DNA of 64,000 nt, taken from NCBI GenBank assembly GCA_943737045.1, contig CALSFV010000035.1, forward strand, positions 868,001-932,000. Direction: 5' to 3'. Under the pieces are notes generated by a model. The model did no database searches. It was given only the letters and a program-made list of their open reading frames with translations, and was not told the origin of the DNA. Position numbers and translations under genes: made by a program. How positions within the stretch are numbered: position 1 is the first letter of the stretch; each line of letters starts with the position of its first letter. Below are positions 10,703 through 25,144 of this stretch, piece by piece. The DNA is from Parapristionchus giblindavisi. Taxonomy: Eukaryota > Nematoda > Chromadorea > Rhabditida > Diplogasteridae.

Positions 10703-11664
10703 ATGTCAAACTGTAATCTTGTGTTGATTCCACAATGCCCAAAGTACAAAAGTAGCTTTCACTCTGATAAGACCAAAAGAACACCTGACATGAAAAATTT
10801 TCTGCTAGACCCAGCATGTCATATACCAAACGAAAGAGCAAAAAATTCTGAGTATTTTGCAACGTTCCATGTTGAACAACGGCCGCTCCAGCCGAATTAA
10901 CAACATTGAACCATGCATTTTTAGCATTAAAGAATTCGTGACACGCCAATATTTAATCTAAACTTATCGGGCATATACCACGTGAAAGAGCAAAAAATTC
11001 TGAATAATCTACACTTCAGTTCATGTCAAACTGTAATCTTGTGCTGATTCCACAAAGCCCAAAATACAAAAGTAGCTTTCACTCTGATAAGACCAAAAGA
11101 ATACCTGACATGAAAAATTTTCTGCTAGACCCAGCGTGTCATATACCAAACGAAAGAGCAAAAAATTCTGAGTATTTTGCAACGTTCCATGTTGAACAAC
11201 GGCCGCTCCAGCCGAATTAACAACATTGAACCATGCATTTTTAGCATTAAAGAATTCGTGACACGCCAATATTTAATCTAAACTTATCGTGGCATATACC
11301 ACGTGAAAGAGCAAAAAATTCTGAATAATCTACACGTCAGTTCATGTTAAACTGTAATCTTGTGTTGATTCCACAATGCCCAAAGTACAAAAGTAGCTTT
11401 CACTCTGATAAGACCAAAAGAATACCTGACATGAAAAATTTTCTGCTAGACCCAGCGTGTCATATACCAAACGAAAGAGCAAAAAATTCTGAGTATTTTG
11501 CAACGTTCCATGTTGAACAACGGCCGCTCCAGCCGAATTAACAACATTGAACCATGCATTTTTAGCATTAAAGAATTCGTGACACGCCAATATTTAATCT
11601 AAACTTATCGTAGCATATACCGCGTGAAAGAGCAAACAATTCTGAATAATCTACACGTCAGTTC
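10703..11664 (+). repeat. Three-unit block (962 bp), copy 2
   Basis: This repeats the three marked units of 9099-10060, including the one-base deletion and the ATGTTAAAC change, five unit lengths downstream. The units after each copy differ (offset 144 A with CCACGTG after copy 1, plain domain I after copy 2), so the duplication boundary or a later exchange lies near 11,665. Confidence 0.85.
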
Positions 11665-14600
11665 ATGTCAAACTGTAATCTTGTGTTGATTCCACAATGC
11701 CCAAAGTACAAAAGTAGCTTTCACTCTGATAAGACCAAAAGAATACCTGACATGAAAAATTTTCTGCTAGACCCAGCGTGTCATATACCAAACGAAAGAG
11801 CAAAAAATTCTGAGTATTTTGCAACGTTCCATGTTGAACAACGGCCGCTCCAGCCGAATTAACAACATTGAACCATGCATTTTTAGCATTAAAGAATTCG
11901 TGACACGCCAATATTTAATCTAAACTTATCGTAGCATATACCGCGTGAAAGAGCAAACAATTCTGAATAATCTACACGTCAGTTCATGTCAAACTGTAAT
12001 CTTGTGTTGATTCCACAATGCCCAAAGTACAAAAGTAGCTTTCACTCTGATAAGACCAAAAGAATACCTGACATGAAAAATTTTCTGCTAGACCCAGCGT
12101 GTCATATACCAAACGAAAGAGCAAAAAATTCTGAGTATTTTGCAACGTTCCATGTTGAACAACGGCCGCTCCAGCCGAATTAACAACATTGAACCATGCA
12201 TTTTTAGCATTAAAGAATTCGTGACACGCCAATATTTAATCTAAACTTATCGTAGCATATACCGCGTGAAAGAGCAAACAATTCTGAATAATCTACACGT
12301 CAGTTCATGTCAAACTGTAATCTTGTGTTGATTCCACAATGCCCAAAGTACAAAAGTAGCTTTCACTCTGATAAGACCAAAAGAATACCTGACATGAAAA
12401 ATTTTCTGCTAGACCCAGCGTGTCATATACCAAACGAAAGAGCAAAAAATTCTGAGTATTTTGCAACGTTCCATGTTGAACAACGGCCGCTCCAGCCGAA
12501 TTAACAACATTGAACCATGCATTTTTAGCATTAAAGAATTCGTGACACGCCAATATTTAATCTAAACTTATCGTAGCATATACCGCGTGAAAGAGCAAAC
12601 AATTCTGAATAATCTACACGTCAGTTCATGTCAAACTGTAATCTTGTGTTGATTCCACAATGCCCAAAGTACAAAAGTAGCTTTCACTCTGATAAGACCA
12701 AAAGAATACCTGACATGAAAAATTTTCTGCTAGACCCAGCGTGTCATATACCAAACGAAAGAGCAAAAAATTCTGAGTATTTTGCAACGTTCCATGTTGA
12801 ACAACGGCCGCTCCAGCCGAATTAACAACATTGAACCATGCATTTTTAGCATTAAAGAATTCGTGACACGCCAATATTTAATCTAAACTTATCGTAGCAT
12901 ATACCGCGTGAAAGAGCAAACAATTCTGAATAATCTACACGTCAGTTCATGTCAAACTGTAATCTTGTGTTGATTCCACAATGCCCAAAGTACAAAAGTA
13001 GCTTTCACTCTGATAAGACCAAAAGAATACCTGACATGAAAAATTTTCTGCTAGACCCAGCGTGTCATATACCAAACGAAAGAGCAAAAAAATCTGAGTA
13101 TTTTGCAACGTTCCATGTTGAACAACGGCCGCTCCAGCCGAATTAACAACATTGAACCATGCATTTTTAGCATTAAAGAATTCGTGACACGCCAATATTT
13201 AATCTAAACTTATCGTAGCATATACCACGTGAAAGAGCAAACAATTCTGAATAATCTACACGTCAGTTCATGTCAAACTGTAATCTTGTGTTGATTCCAC
13301 AATGCCCAAAGTACAAAAGTAGCTTTCACTCTGATAAGACCAAAAGAATACCTGACATGAAAAATTTTCTGCTAGACCCAGCGTGTCATATACCAAACGA
13401 AAGAGCAAAAAATTCTGAGTATTTTGCAACGTTCCATGTTGAACAACGGCCGCTCCAGCCGAATTAACAACATTGAACCATGCATTTTTAGCATTAAAGA
13501 ATTCGTGACACGCCAATATTTAATCTAAACTTATCGTAGCATATACCGCGTGAAAGAGCAAACAATTCTGAATAATCTACACGTCAGTTCATGTCAAACT
13601 GTAATCTTGTGTTGATTCCACAATGCCCAAAGTACAAAAGTAGCTTTCACTCTGATAAGACCAAAAGAATACCTGACATGAAAAATTTTCTGCTAGACCC
13701 AGCGTGTCATATACCAAACGAAAGAGCAAAAAATTCTGAGTATTTTGCAACGTTCCATGTTGAACAACGGCCGCTCCAGCCGAATTAACAACATTGAACC
13801 ATGCATTTTTAGCATTAAAGAATTCGTGACACGCCAATATTTAATCTAAACTTATCGTAGCATATACCGCGTGAAAGAGCAAACAATTCTGAATAATCTA
13901 CACGTCAGTTCATGTCAAACTGTAATCTTGTGTTGATTCCACAATGCCCAAAGTACAAAAGTAGCTTTCACTCTGATAAGACCAAAAGAATACCTGACAT
14001 GAAAAATTTTCTGCTAGACCCAGCGTGTCATATACCAAACGAAAGAGCAAAAAATTCTGAGTATTTTGCAACGTTCCATGTTGAACAACGGCCGCTCCAG
14101 CCGAATTAACAACATTGAACCATGCATTTTTAGCATTAAAGAATTCGTGACACGCCAATATTTAATCTAAACTTATCGTAGCATATACCGCGTGAAAGAG
14201 CAAACAATTCTGAATAATCTACACGTCAGTTCATGTCAAACTGTAATCTTGTGTTGATTCCACAATGCCCAAAGTACAAAAGTAGCTTTCACTCTGATAA
14301 GACCAAAAGAATACCTGACATGAAAAATTTTCTGCTAGACCCAGCGTGTCATATACCAAACGAAAGAGCAAAAAATTCTGAGTATTTTGCAACGTTCCAT
14401 GTTGAACAACGGCCGCTCCAGCCGAATTAACAACATTGAACCATGCATTTTTAGCATTAAAGAATTCGTGACACGCCAATATTTAATCTAAACTTATCGT
14501 AGCATATACCGCGTGAAAGAGCAAACAATTCTGAATAATCTACACGTCAGTTCATGTCAAACTGTAATCTTGTGTTGATTCCACAATGCCCAAAGTACAA

Positions 14601-17320
14601 AAGTAGCTTTCACTCTGATAAGACCAAAAGAATACCTGACATGAAAAATTTTCTGCTAGACCCAGCGTGTCATATACCAAACGAAAGAGCAAAAAATTCT
14701 GAGTATTTTGCAACGTTCCATGTTGAACAACGGCCGCTCCAGCCGAATTAACAACATTGAACCATGCATTTTTAGCATTAAAGAATTCGTGACACGCCAA
14801 TATTTAATCTAAACTTATCGTAGCATATACCGCGTGAAAGAGCAAACAATTCTGAATAATCTACACGTCAGTTCATGTCAAACTGTAATCTTGTGTTGAT
14901 TCCACAATGCCCAAAGTACAAAAGTAGCTTTCACTCTGATAAGACCAAAAGAATACCTGACATGAAAAATTTTCTGCTAGACCCAGCGTGTCATATACCA
15001 AACGAAAGAGCAAAAAATTCTGAGTATTTTGCAACGTTCCATGTTGAACAACGGCCGCTCCAGCCGAATTAACAACATTGAACCATGCATTTTTAGCATT
15101 AAAGAATTCGTGACACGCCAATATTTAATCTAAACTTATCGTAGCATATACCGCGTGAAAGAGCAAACAATTCTGAATAATCTACACGTCAGTTCATGTC
15201 AAACTGTAATCTTGTGTTGATTCCACAATGCCCAAAGTACAAAAGTAGCTTTCACTCTGATAAGACCAAAAGAATACCTGACATGAAAAATTTTCTGCTA
15301 GACCCAGCGTGTCATATACCAAACGAAAGAGCAAAAAATTCTGAGTATTTTGCAACGTTCCATGTTGAACAACGGCCGCTCCAGCCGAATTAACAACATT
15401 GAACCATGCATTTTTAGCATTAAAGAATTCGTGACACGCCAATATTTAATCTAAACTTATCGTAGCATATACCGCGTGAAAGAGCAAACAATTCTGAATA
15501 ATCTACACGTCAGTTCATGTCAAACTGTAATCTTGTGTTGATTCCACAATGCCCAAAGTACAAAAGTAGCTTTCACTCTGATAAGACCAAAAGAATACCT
15601 GACATGAAAAATTTTCTGCTAGACCCAGCGTGTCATATACCAAACGAAAGAGCAAAAAATTCTGAGTATTTTGCAACGTTCCATGTTGAACAACGGCCGC
15701 TCCAGCCGAATTAACAACATCGAACCATGCATTTTTAGCATTAAAGAATTCGTGACACGCCAATATTTAATCTAAACTTATCGTAGCATATACCGCGTGA
15801 AAGAGCAAACAATTCTGAATAATCTACACGTCAGTTCATGTCAAACTGTAATCTTGTGTTGATTCCACAATGCCCAAAGTACAAAAGTAGCTTTCACTCT
15901 GATAAGACCAAAAGAATACCTGACATGAAAAATTTTCTGCTAGACCCAGCGTGTCATATACCAAACGAAAGAGCAAAAAATTCTGAGTATTTTGCAACGT
16001 TCCATGTTGAACAACGGCCGCTCCAGCCGAATTAACAACATTGAACCATGCATTTTTAGCATTAAAGAATTTGTGACACGCCAATATTTAATCTAAACTT
16101 ATCGTAGCATATACCGCGTGAAAGAGCAAACAATTCTGAATAATCTACACGTCAGTTCATGTCAAACTGTAATCTTGTGTTGATTCCACAATGCCCAAAG
16201 TACAAAAGTAGCTTTCACTCTGATAAGACCAAAAGAATACCTGACATGAAAAATTTTCTGCTAGAGCCAGCGTGTCATATACCAAACGAAAGAGCAAAAA
16301 AATCTGAGTATTTTGCAACGTTCCATGTTGAACAACGGCCGCTCCAGCCGAATTAACAACATTGAACCATGCATTTTTAGCATTAAAGAATTCGTGACAC
16401 GCCAATATTTAATCTAAACTTATCGTAGCATATACCACGTGAAAGAGCAAACAATTCTGAATAATCTACACGTCAGTTCATGTCAAACTGTAATCTTGTG
16501 TTGATTCCACAATGCCCAAAGTACAAAAGTAGCTTTCACTCTGATAAGACCAAAAGAATACCTGACATGAAAAATTTTCTGCTAGACCCAGCGTGTCATA
16601 TACCAAACGAAAGAGCAAAAAATTCTGAGTATTTTGCAACGTTCCATGTTGAACAACGGCCGCTCCAGCCGAATTAACAACATTGAACCATGCATTTTTA
16701 GCATTAAAGAATTCGTGACACGCCAATATTTAATCTAAACTTATCATAGCATATACCGCGTGAAAGAGCAAACAATTCTGAATAATCTACACGTCAGTTC
16801 ATGTCAAACTGTAATCTTGTGTTGATTCCACAATGCCCAAAGTACAAAAGTAGCTTTCACTCTGATAAGACCAAAAGAATACCTGACATGAAAAATTTTC
16901 TGCTAGACCCAGCGTGTCATATACCAAACGAAAGAGCAAAAAATTCTGAGTATTTTGCAACGTTCCATGTTGAACAACGGCCGCTCCAGCCGAATTAACA
17001 ACATTGAACCATGCATTTTTAGCATTAAAGAATTCGTGACACGCCAATATTTAATCTAAACTTATCGTAGCATATACCGCGTGAAAGAGCAAACAATTCT
17101 GAATAATCTACACGTCAGTTCATGTCAAACTGTAATCTTGTGTTGATTCCACAATGCCCAAAGTACAAAAGTAGCTTTCACTCTGATAAGACCAAAAGAA
17201 TACCTGACATGAAAAATTTTCTGCTAGACCCAGCGTGTCATATACCAAACGAAAGAGCAAAAAATTCTGAGTATTTTGCAACGTTCCATGTTGAACAACG
17301 GCCGCTCCAGCCGAATTAAC
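11665..17320 (+). repeat. Domain I, second block: homogeneous units
   Basis: Units return to GCAAACAATTC, CACGTCAG and CCGCGTG, with very little difference between neighbours from 11,665 to about 15,500. Exceptions are the offset-144 units at 12949 and 16159, a private AACATCGAACC in unit 15517, CTAGAGCCAG in unit 16159 and TTATCATAG near 16,745. The block ends inside unit 17122 with the same switch, including CCACTATTT, as the end of the first domain I block. No gene is present. Confidence 0.9.
15838..16479 (+). repeat. Two-unit marker block, copy 3
   Basis: A unit with GAATTTGTG is followed by an offset-144 unit with CCACGTG, as at 1396 and 3643. It lies 1,284 bases before the unit at 17122, exactly as 3643 lies before 4927. 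This supports a shared segment of about 1.6 kb, offset by 12,195 bases. Confidence 0.8.
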
Positions 17321-19047
17321 AAAATTGAATTATGCATTTTCGGCAATAAAGAATTCGTGACACGCCACTATTTAATCTAAACATATCGTAGCATATACCA
17401 CGTGAAAGAGCAAAAAATTCTGAATAATCTACACTTCAGTTCATGTCAAACTGTAATCTTGTGTTGATTCCACAATGCCCAAAGTACAAAAGTAGCTTTC
17501 ACTCTGATAAGACCAAAAGAACACCTGACATGAAAAATTTTCTGCTAGACCCAGCATGTCATATACCAAACGAAAGAGCAAAAAATTCTGAGTATTTTGC
17601 AACGTTCCATGTTGAACAACGGCCGCTCCAGCCGAATTAACAACATTGAACCATGCATTTTTAGCATTAAAGAATTCGTGACACGCCAATATTTAATCTA
17701 AACTTATCGTGGCATATACCACGTGAAAGAGCAAAAAATTCTGAATAATCTACACTTCAGTTCATGTCAAACTGTAATCTTGTGTTGATTCCACAATGCC
17801 CAAAGTACAAAAGTAGCTTTCACTCTGATAAGACCAAAAGAATACCTGACATGAAAAATTTTCTGCTAGACCCAGCGTGTCATATACCAAACGAAAGAGC
17901 AAAAAATTCTGAGTATTTTGCAACGTTCCATGTTGAACAACGGCCGCTCCAGCCGAATTAACAAAATTGAATTATGCATTTTCGGCAATAAAGAATTCGT
18001 GACACGCCAATATTTAATCTAAACATATCGTAGCATATACCACGTGAAAGAGCAAAAAATTCTGAATAATCTACACTTCAGTTCATGTCAAACTGTAATC
18101 TTGTGTTGATTCCACAATGCCCAAAGTACAAAAGTAGCTTTCACTCTGATAAGACCAAAAGAACACCTGACATGAAAAATTTTCTGCTAGACCCAGCATG
18201 TCATATACCAAACGAAAGAGCAAAAAATTCTGAGTATTTTGCAACGTTCCATGTTGAACAACGGCCGCTCCAGCCGAATTAACAACATTGAACCATGCAT
18301 TTTTAGCATTAAAGAATTCGTGACACGCCAATATTTAATCTAAACTTATCGTGGCATATACCACGTGAAAGAGCAAAAAATTCTGAATAATCTACACTTC
18401 AGTTCATGTCAAACTGTAATCTTGTGTTGATTCCACAATGCCCAAAGTACAAAAGTAGCTTTCACTCTGATAAGACCAAAAGAATACCTGACATGAAAAA
18501 TTTTCTGCTATACCCAGCGTGTCATATACCAAACGAAAGAGCAAAAAATTCTGAGTATTTTGCAACGTTCCATGTTGAACAACGGCCACTTCAGCCGAAT
18601 TAACAAAATTGAATTATGCATTTTCGGCAATAAAGAATTCGTGACACGCCAATATTTAATCTAAACTTATCGTAGCATATACCACGTGAAAGAGCAAAAA
18701 ATTCTGAATAATCTACACTTCAGTTCATGTCAAACTGTAATCTTGTGTTGATTCCACAATGCCCAAAGTACAAAAGTAGCTTTCACTCTGATAAGACCAA
18801 AAGAATACCTGACATGAAAAATTTTCTGCTAGACCCAGCGTGTCATATACCAAACGAAAGAGCAAAAAATTCTGAGTATTTTGCAACGTTCCATGTTGAA
18901 CAACGGCCGCTCCAGCCGAATTAACAAAATTGAATTATGCATTTTCGGCAATAAAGAATTCGTGACACGCCAATATTTAATCTAAACATATCGTAGCATA
19001 TACCACGTGAAAGAGCAAAAAATTCTGAATAATCTACACTTCAGTTC
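17122..19047 (+). repeat. Six-unit block, copy 2 (first copy at 6532-8457)
   Basis: This has the same ordered series of unit types as 6532-8457, again beginning with CCACTATTT in the first unit and with the CGGCCACTTCAG unit fifth. Private changes include CTATACCCAG in unit 18406. The AACACC unit that follows (19048) carries CAACATTCC and, unlike its partner at 8458, has no ATCGGGCAT deletion, so similarity is lost near 19,300. Confidence 0.82.
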
Positions 19048-20010
19048 ATGTCAAACTGTAATCTTGTGTTGATTCCACAATGCCCAAAGTACAAAAGTAG
19101 CTTTCACTCTGATAAGACCAAAAGAACACCTGACATGAAAAATTTTCTGCTAGACCCAGCATGTCATATACCAAACGAAAGAGCAAAAAATTCTGAGTAT
19201 TTTGCAACATTCCATGTTGAACAACGGCCGCTCCAGCCGAATTAACAACATTGAACCATGCATTTTTAGCATTAAAGAATTCGTGACACGCCAATATTTA
19301 ATCTAAACTTATCGTAGCATATACCGCGTGAAAGAGCAAACAATTCTGAATAATCTACACGTCAGTTCATGTCAAACTGTAATCTTGTGTTGATTCCACA
19401 ATGCCCAAAGTACAAAAGTAGCTTTCACTCTGATAAGACGAAAAGAATACCTGACATGAAAAATTTTCTGCTAGACCCAGCGTGTCATATACCAAACGAA
19501 AGAGCAAAAAAAGCTGAGTATTTTGCAACGTTCCATGTTGAACAACGGCCGCTCCAGCCGAATTAACAACATTGAACCATGCATTTTTAGCATTAAAGAA
19601 TTCGTGACACGCCAATATTTAATCTAAACTTATCGTAGCATATACCACGTGAAAGAGCAAAAAAGTCTGAATAATCTACACGTCAGTTCATGTCAAACTG
19701 TAATCTTGTGTTGATTCCACAATGCCCAAAGTACAAAAGTAGCTTTCACTCTGATAAGACCAAAAGAATACCTGACATGAAAAATTTTCTGCTAGACCCA
19801 GCGTGTCATATACCAAACGAAAGAGCAAAAAATTCTGAGTATTTTGCAACGTTCCATGTTGAACAACGGCCACTTCAGCCGAATTAACAAAATTGAATTA
19901 TGCATTTTCGGCAATAAAGAATTCGTGACACGCCAATATTTAATCTAAACATATCGTAGCATATACCACGTGAAAGAGCAAAAAATTGTGAATAATCTAC
20001 ACTTCAGGTC

Positions 20011-20652
20011 ATGTCAAACTGTAATCTTTTGTTGATTCCACAATGCCCAAAGTACAAAAGTAGCTTTCACTCTGATAAGACCAAAAGAATACCTGACATG
20101 AAAAATTTTCTGCTAGACCCAGCGTGTCATATACCAAACGAAAGAGCAAAAAATTCTGAGTATTTTGCAACGTTCCATGTTGAACAACGGCCGCTCCAGC
20201 CGAATTAACAACATTGAACCATGCATTTTTAGCATTAAAGAATTCGTGACACGCCAATATTTAATCTAAACTTATCGTGGCATATACCACGTGAAAGAGC
20301 AAAAAATTCTGAATAATCTACACTTCAGTTCATGTCAAACTGTAATCTTGTGTTGATTCCACAATGCCCAAAGTACAAAAGTAGCTTTCACTCTGATAAG
20401 ACCAAAAGAATACCTGACATGAAAAATTTTCTGCTAGACCCAGCGTGTCATATACCAAACGAAAGAGCAAAAAATTCTGAGTATTTTGCAACGTTCCATG
20501 TTGAACAACGGCCGCTCCAGCCGAATTAACAAAATTGAATTATGCATTTTCGGCAATAAAGAATTCGTGACACGCCAATATTTAATCTAAACATATCGTA
20601 GCATATACCACGTGAAAGAGCAAAAAATTGTGAATAATCTACACTTCAGGTC
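20011..20652 (+). repeat. Recent two-unit tandem duplication, copy 1
   Basis: A unit with ATCTTTTGTTG, preceded by the otherwise rare CTTCAGGTCATG and AAATTGTGAAT, is followed by a CGGC-type unit. The pair is repeated directly at 20653-21294 with the same rare changes. Confidence 0.8.
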
Positions 20653-21294
20653 ATGTCAAACTGTAATCTTTTGTTGATTCCACAATGCCCAAAGTACAAA
20701 AGTAGCTTTCACTCTGATAAGACCAAAAGAATACCTGACATGAAAAATTTTCTGCTAGACCCAGCGTGTCATATACCAAACGAAAGAGCAAAAAATTCTG
20801 AGTATTTTGCAACGTTCCATGTTGAACAACGGCCGCTCCAGCCGAATTAACAACATTGAACCATGCATTTTTAGCATTAAAGAATTCGTGACACGCCAAT
20901 ATTTAATCTAAACTTATCGTGGCATATACCACGTGAAAGAGCAAAAAATTCTGAATAATCTACACTTCAGTTCATGTCAAACTGTAATCTTGTGTTGATT
21001 CCACAATGCCCAAAGTACAAAAGTAGCTTTCACTCTGATAAGACCAAAAGAATACCTGACATGAAAAATTTTCTGCTAGACCCAGCGTGTCATATACCAA
21101 ACGAAAGAGCAAAAAATTCTGAGTATTTTGCAACGTTCCATGTTGAACAACGGCCGCTCCAGCCGAATTAACAAAATTGAATTATGCATTTTCGGCAATA
21201 AAGAATTCGTGACACGCCAATATTTAATCTAAACATATCGTAGCATATACCACGTGAAAGAGCACAAAATTCTGAATAATCTACACTTCAGTTC
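20653..21294 (+). repeat. Recent two-unit tandem duplication, copy 2
   Basis: This is a direct repeat of 20011-20652 at 642-base spacing. It differs in a private GAGCACAAAATTC near 21,265. Confidence 0.8.
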
Positions 21295-21615
21295 ATGTCA
21301 AACTGTAATCTTGTGTTGATTCCACAATGCCCAAAGTACAAAAGTAGCTTTCACTCTGATAAGACCAAAAGAATACCTGACATGAAAAATTTTCTGCTAG
21401 ACCCAGCGTGTCATATACCAAACGAAAGAGCAAAAAATTCTGAGTATTTTGCAACGTTCCATGTTGAACAACGGCCGCTCCAGCCGAATTAACAAAATTG
21501 AATTATGCATTTTCGGCAATAAAGAATTCGTGACACGCCAATATTTAATCTAAACTTATCGTAGCATATACCACGTGAAAGAGCAAAAAATTCTGAATAA
21601 TCTACACTTCAGTTC

Positions 21616-24600
21616 ATGTCAAACTGTATTCTTGTGTTGATTCCACAATGCCCAAAGTACAAAAGTAGCTTTCACTCTGATAAGACCAAAAGAATACCTG
21701 ACATGAAAAATTTTCTGCTAGACCCAGCGTGTCATATACCAAACGAAAGAGCAAAAAATTCTGAGTATTTTTCAACGTTCCATGTTGAACAACGGCCGCT
21801 CCAGCCGAATTAACAACATTGAACCATGCATTTTTAGCATTAAAGAATTCGTGACACGCCAATATTTAATCTAAACTTATCGTAGCATATACCGCGTGAA
21901 AGAGCAAACAATTCTGAATAATCTACACGTCAGTTCATGTCAAACTGTAATCTTGTGTTGATTCCACAATGCCCAAAGTACAAAAGTAGCTTTCACTCTG
22001 ATAAGACGAAAAGAATACCTGACATGAAAAATTTTCTGCTAGACCCAGCGTGTCATATACCAAACGAAAGAGCAAAAAAAGCTGAGTATTTTGCAACGTT
22101 CCATGTTGAACAACGGCCGCTCCAGCCGAATTAACAACATTGAACCATGCATTTTTAGCATTAAAGAATTTGTGACACGCCAATATTTAATCTAAACTTA
22201 TCGTAGCATATACCACGTGAAAGAGCAAAAAAGTCTGAATAATCTACACGTCAGTTCATGTCAAACTGTAATCTTGTGTTGATTCCACAATGCCCAAAGT
22301 ACAAAAGTAGCTTTCACTCTGATAAGACCAAAAGAATACCTGACATGAAAAATTTTCTGCTAGACCCAGCGTGTCATATACCAAACGAAAGAGCAAAAAA
22401 TTCTGAGTATTTTGCAACGTTCCATGTTGAACAACGGCCACTTCAGCCGAATTAACAAAATTGAATTATGCATTTTCGGCAATAAAGAATTCGTGACACG
22501 CCAATATTAAATCTAAACATATCGTAGCATATACCACGTGAAAGAGCAAAAAATTGTGAATAATCTACACTTCAGTTCATGTCAAACTGTAATCTTTTGT
22601 TGATTCCACAATGCCCAAAGTACAAAAGTAGCTTTCACTCTGATAAGACCAAAAGAATACCTGACATGAAAAATTTTCTGCTAGACCCAGCGTGTCATAT
22701 ACCAAACGAAAGAGCAAAAAATTCTGAGTATTTTGCAACGTTCCATGTTGAACAACGGCCGCTCCAGCCGAATTAACAAAATTGAATTATGCATTTTCGG
22801 CAATAAAGAATTCGTGACACGCCAATATTTAATCTAAACATATCGTAACATATACCACGTGAAAGAGCAAAAAATTCTGAATAATCTACACTTCAGTTCA
22901 TGTCAAACTGTAATCTTGTGTTGATTCCACAATGCCCAAAGTACAAAAGTAGCTTTCACTCTGATAAGACCAAAAGAACACCTGACATGAAAAATTTTCT
23001 GCTAGACCCAGCATGTCATATACCAAACGAAAGAGCAAAAAATTCTGAGTATTTTGCAACGTTCCATGTTGAACAACGGCCGCTCCAGCCGAATTAACAA
23101 CATTGAACCATGCATTTTTAGCATTAAAGAATTCGTGACACGCCAATATTTAATCTAAACTTATCGGGCATATACCACGTGAAAGAGCAAAAAATTCTGA
23201 ATAATCTACACGTCAGTTCATGTCAAACTGTAATCTTGTGTTGATTCCACAATGCCCAAAGTACAAAAGTAGCTTTCACTCTGATAAGACCAAAAGAATA
23301 CCTGACATGAAAAATTTTCTGCTAGACCCAGCGTGTCATATACCAAACGAAAGAGCAAAAAATTCTGAGTATTTTGCAACGTTCCATGTTGAACAACGGC
23401 CACTTCAGCCGAATTAACAAAATTGAATTATGCATTTTCGGCAATAAAGAATTCGTGACACGCCAATATTAAATCTAAACATATCGTAGCATATACCACG
23501 TGAAAGAGCAAAAAATTGTGAATAATCTACACTTCAGTTCATGTCAAACTGTAATCTTTTGTTGATTCCACAATGCCCAAAGTACAAAAGTAGCTTTCAC
23601 TCTGATAAGACCAAAAGAATACCTGACATGAAAAATTTTCTGCTAGACCCAGCGTGTCATATACCAAACGAAAGAGCAAAAAATTCTGAGTATTTTGCAA
23701 CGTTCCATGTTGAACAACGGCCGCTCCAGCCGAATTAACAACATTGAACCATGCATTTTTAGCATTAAAGAATTCGTGACACGCCAATATTTAATCTAAA
23801 CTTATCGTGGCATATACCACGTGAAAGAGCAAAAAATTCTGAATAATCTACACTTCAGTTCATGTCAAACTGTAATCTTGTGTTGATTCCACAATGCCCA
23901 AAGTACAAAAGTAGCTTTCACTCTGATAAGACCAAAAGAACACCTGACATGAAAAATTTTCTGCTAGACCCAGCATGTCATATACCAAACGAAAGAGCAA
24001 AAAATTCTGAGTATTTTGCAACGTTCCATGTTGAACAACGGCCGCTCCAGCCGAATTAACAACATTGAACCATGCATTTTTAGCATTAAAGAATTCGTGA
24101 CACGCCAATATTTAATCTAAACTTATCGGGCATATACCACGTGAAAGAGCAAAAAATTCTGAATAATCTACACTTCAGTTCATGTCAAACTGTAATCTTG
24201 TGTTGATTCCACAATGCCCAAAGTACAAAAGTAGCTTTCACTCTGATAAGACCAAAAGAATACCTGACATGAAAAATTTTCTGCTAGACCCAGCGTGTCA
24301 TATACCAAACGAAAGAGCAAAAAATTCTGAGTATTTTGCAACGTTCCATGTTGAACAACGGCCGCTCCAGCCGAATTAACAAAATTGAATTATGCATTTT
24401 CGGCAATAAAGAATTCGTGACACGCCAATATTTAATCTAAACATATCGTAGCATATACCACGTGAAAGAGCAAAAAATTCTGAATAATCTACACTTCAGT
24501 TCATGTCAAACTGTAATCTTGTGTTGATTCCACAATGCCCAAAGTACAAAAGTAGCTTTCACTCTGATAAGACCAAAAGAACACCTGACATGAAAAATTT

Positions 24601-25144
24601 TCTGCTAGACCCAGCATGTCATATACCAAACGAAAGAGCAAAAAATTCTGAGTATTTTGCAACGTTCCATGTTTAACAACGGCCGCTCCAGCCGAATTAA
24701 CAACATTGAACCATGCATTTTTAGCATTAAAGAATTCGTGACACGCCAATATTTAATCTAAACTTATCGTGGCATATACCACGTGAAAGAGCAAAAAATT
24801 CTGAATAATCTACACTTCAGTTCATGTCAAACTGTAATCTTGTGTTGATTCCACAATGCCCAAAGTACAAAAGTAGCTTTCACTCTGATAAGACCAAAAG
24901 AATACCTGACATGAAAAATTTTCTGCTAGACCCAGCGTGTCATATACCAAACGAAAGAGCAAAAAATTCTGAGTATTTTGCAACGTTCCATGTTGAACAA
25001 CGGCCACTCCAGCCGAATTAACAAAATTGAATTATGCATTTTCGGCAATAAAGAATTCGTGACACGCCAATATTTAATCTAAACTTATCGTAGCATATAC
25101 CACGTGAAAGAGCAAAAAATTCTGAATAATCTACACTTCAGTTC
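21616..25144 (+). repeat. 11-unit higher-order repeat, copy 1 (3,529 bp)
   Basis: It starts with the marker group TTTTTCAACG, AAGACG+AAAGCTGAG, CGGCCACTTCAG, ATCTTTTGTTG. Units 9-11 (CGGC, AACACC, CGGCCACT-type) also match copy 2. The middle units differ. It is two bases shorter than 11 x 321 because of two ATCGGGCAT deletions. Unit 24503 has GTTTAACAAC where others have GTTGAACAAC. Confidence 0.78.

Larger units (their letters stand above)
5126..11664 (+). repeat. Domain II, first block: mixed unit types
   Basis: Units alternate between two types. One carries linked AACACC and GCATGTC (offsets 80 and 114) with a standard 3' part. The other has a standard 5' part and the six-substitution CGGCAATAAAG haplotype. 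Alternation gives a 642-bp two-unit pattern (for example 5248-5889). Other members are units with linked CACAAAGCCCAAAATAC (8778, 9419, 11023), with ATGTTAAAC (9740, 11344), and with CGGCCACTTCAG (7816). Three units of 320 bp (8458, 9099, 10703) share the deletion ATCGGGCAT. No gene is present. Confidence 0.88.
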
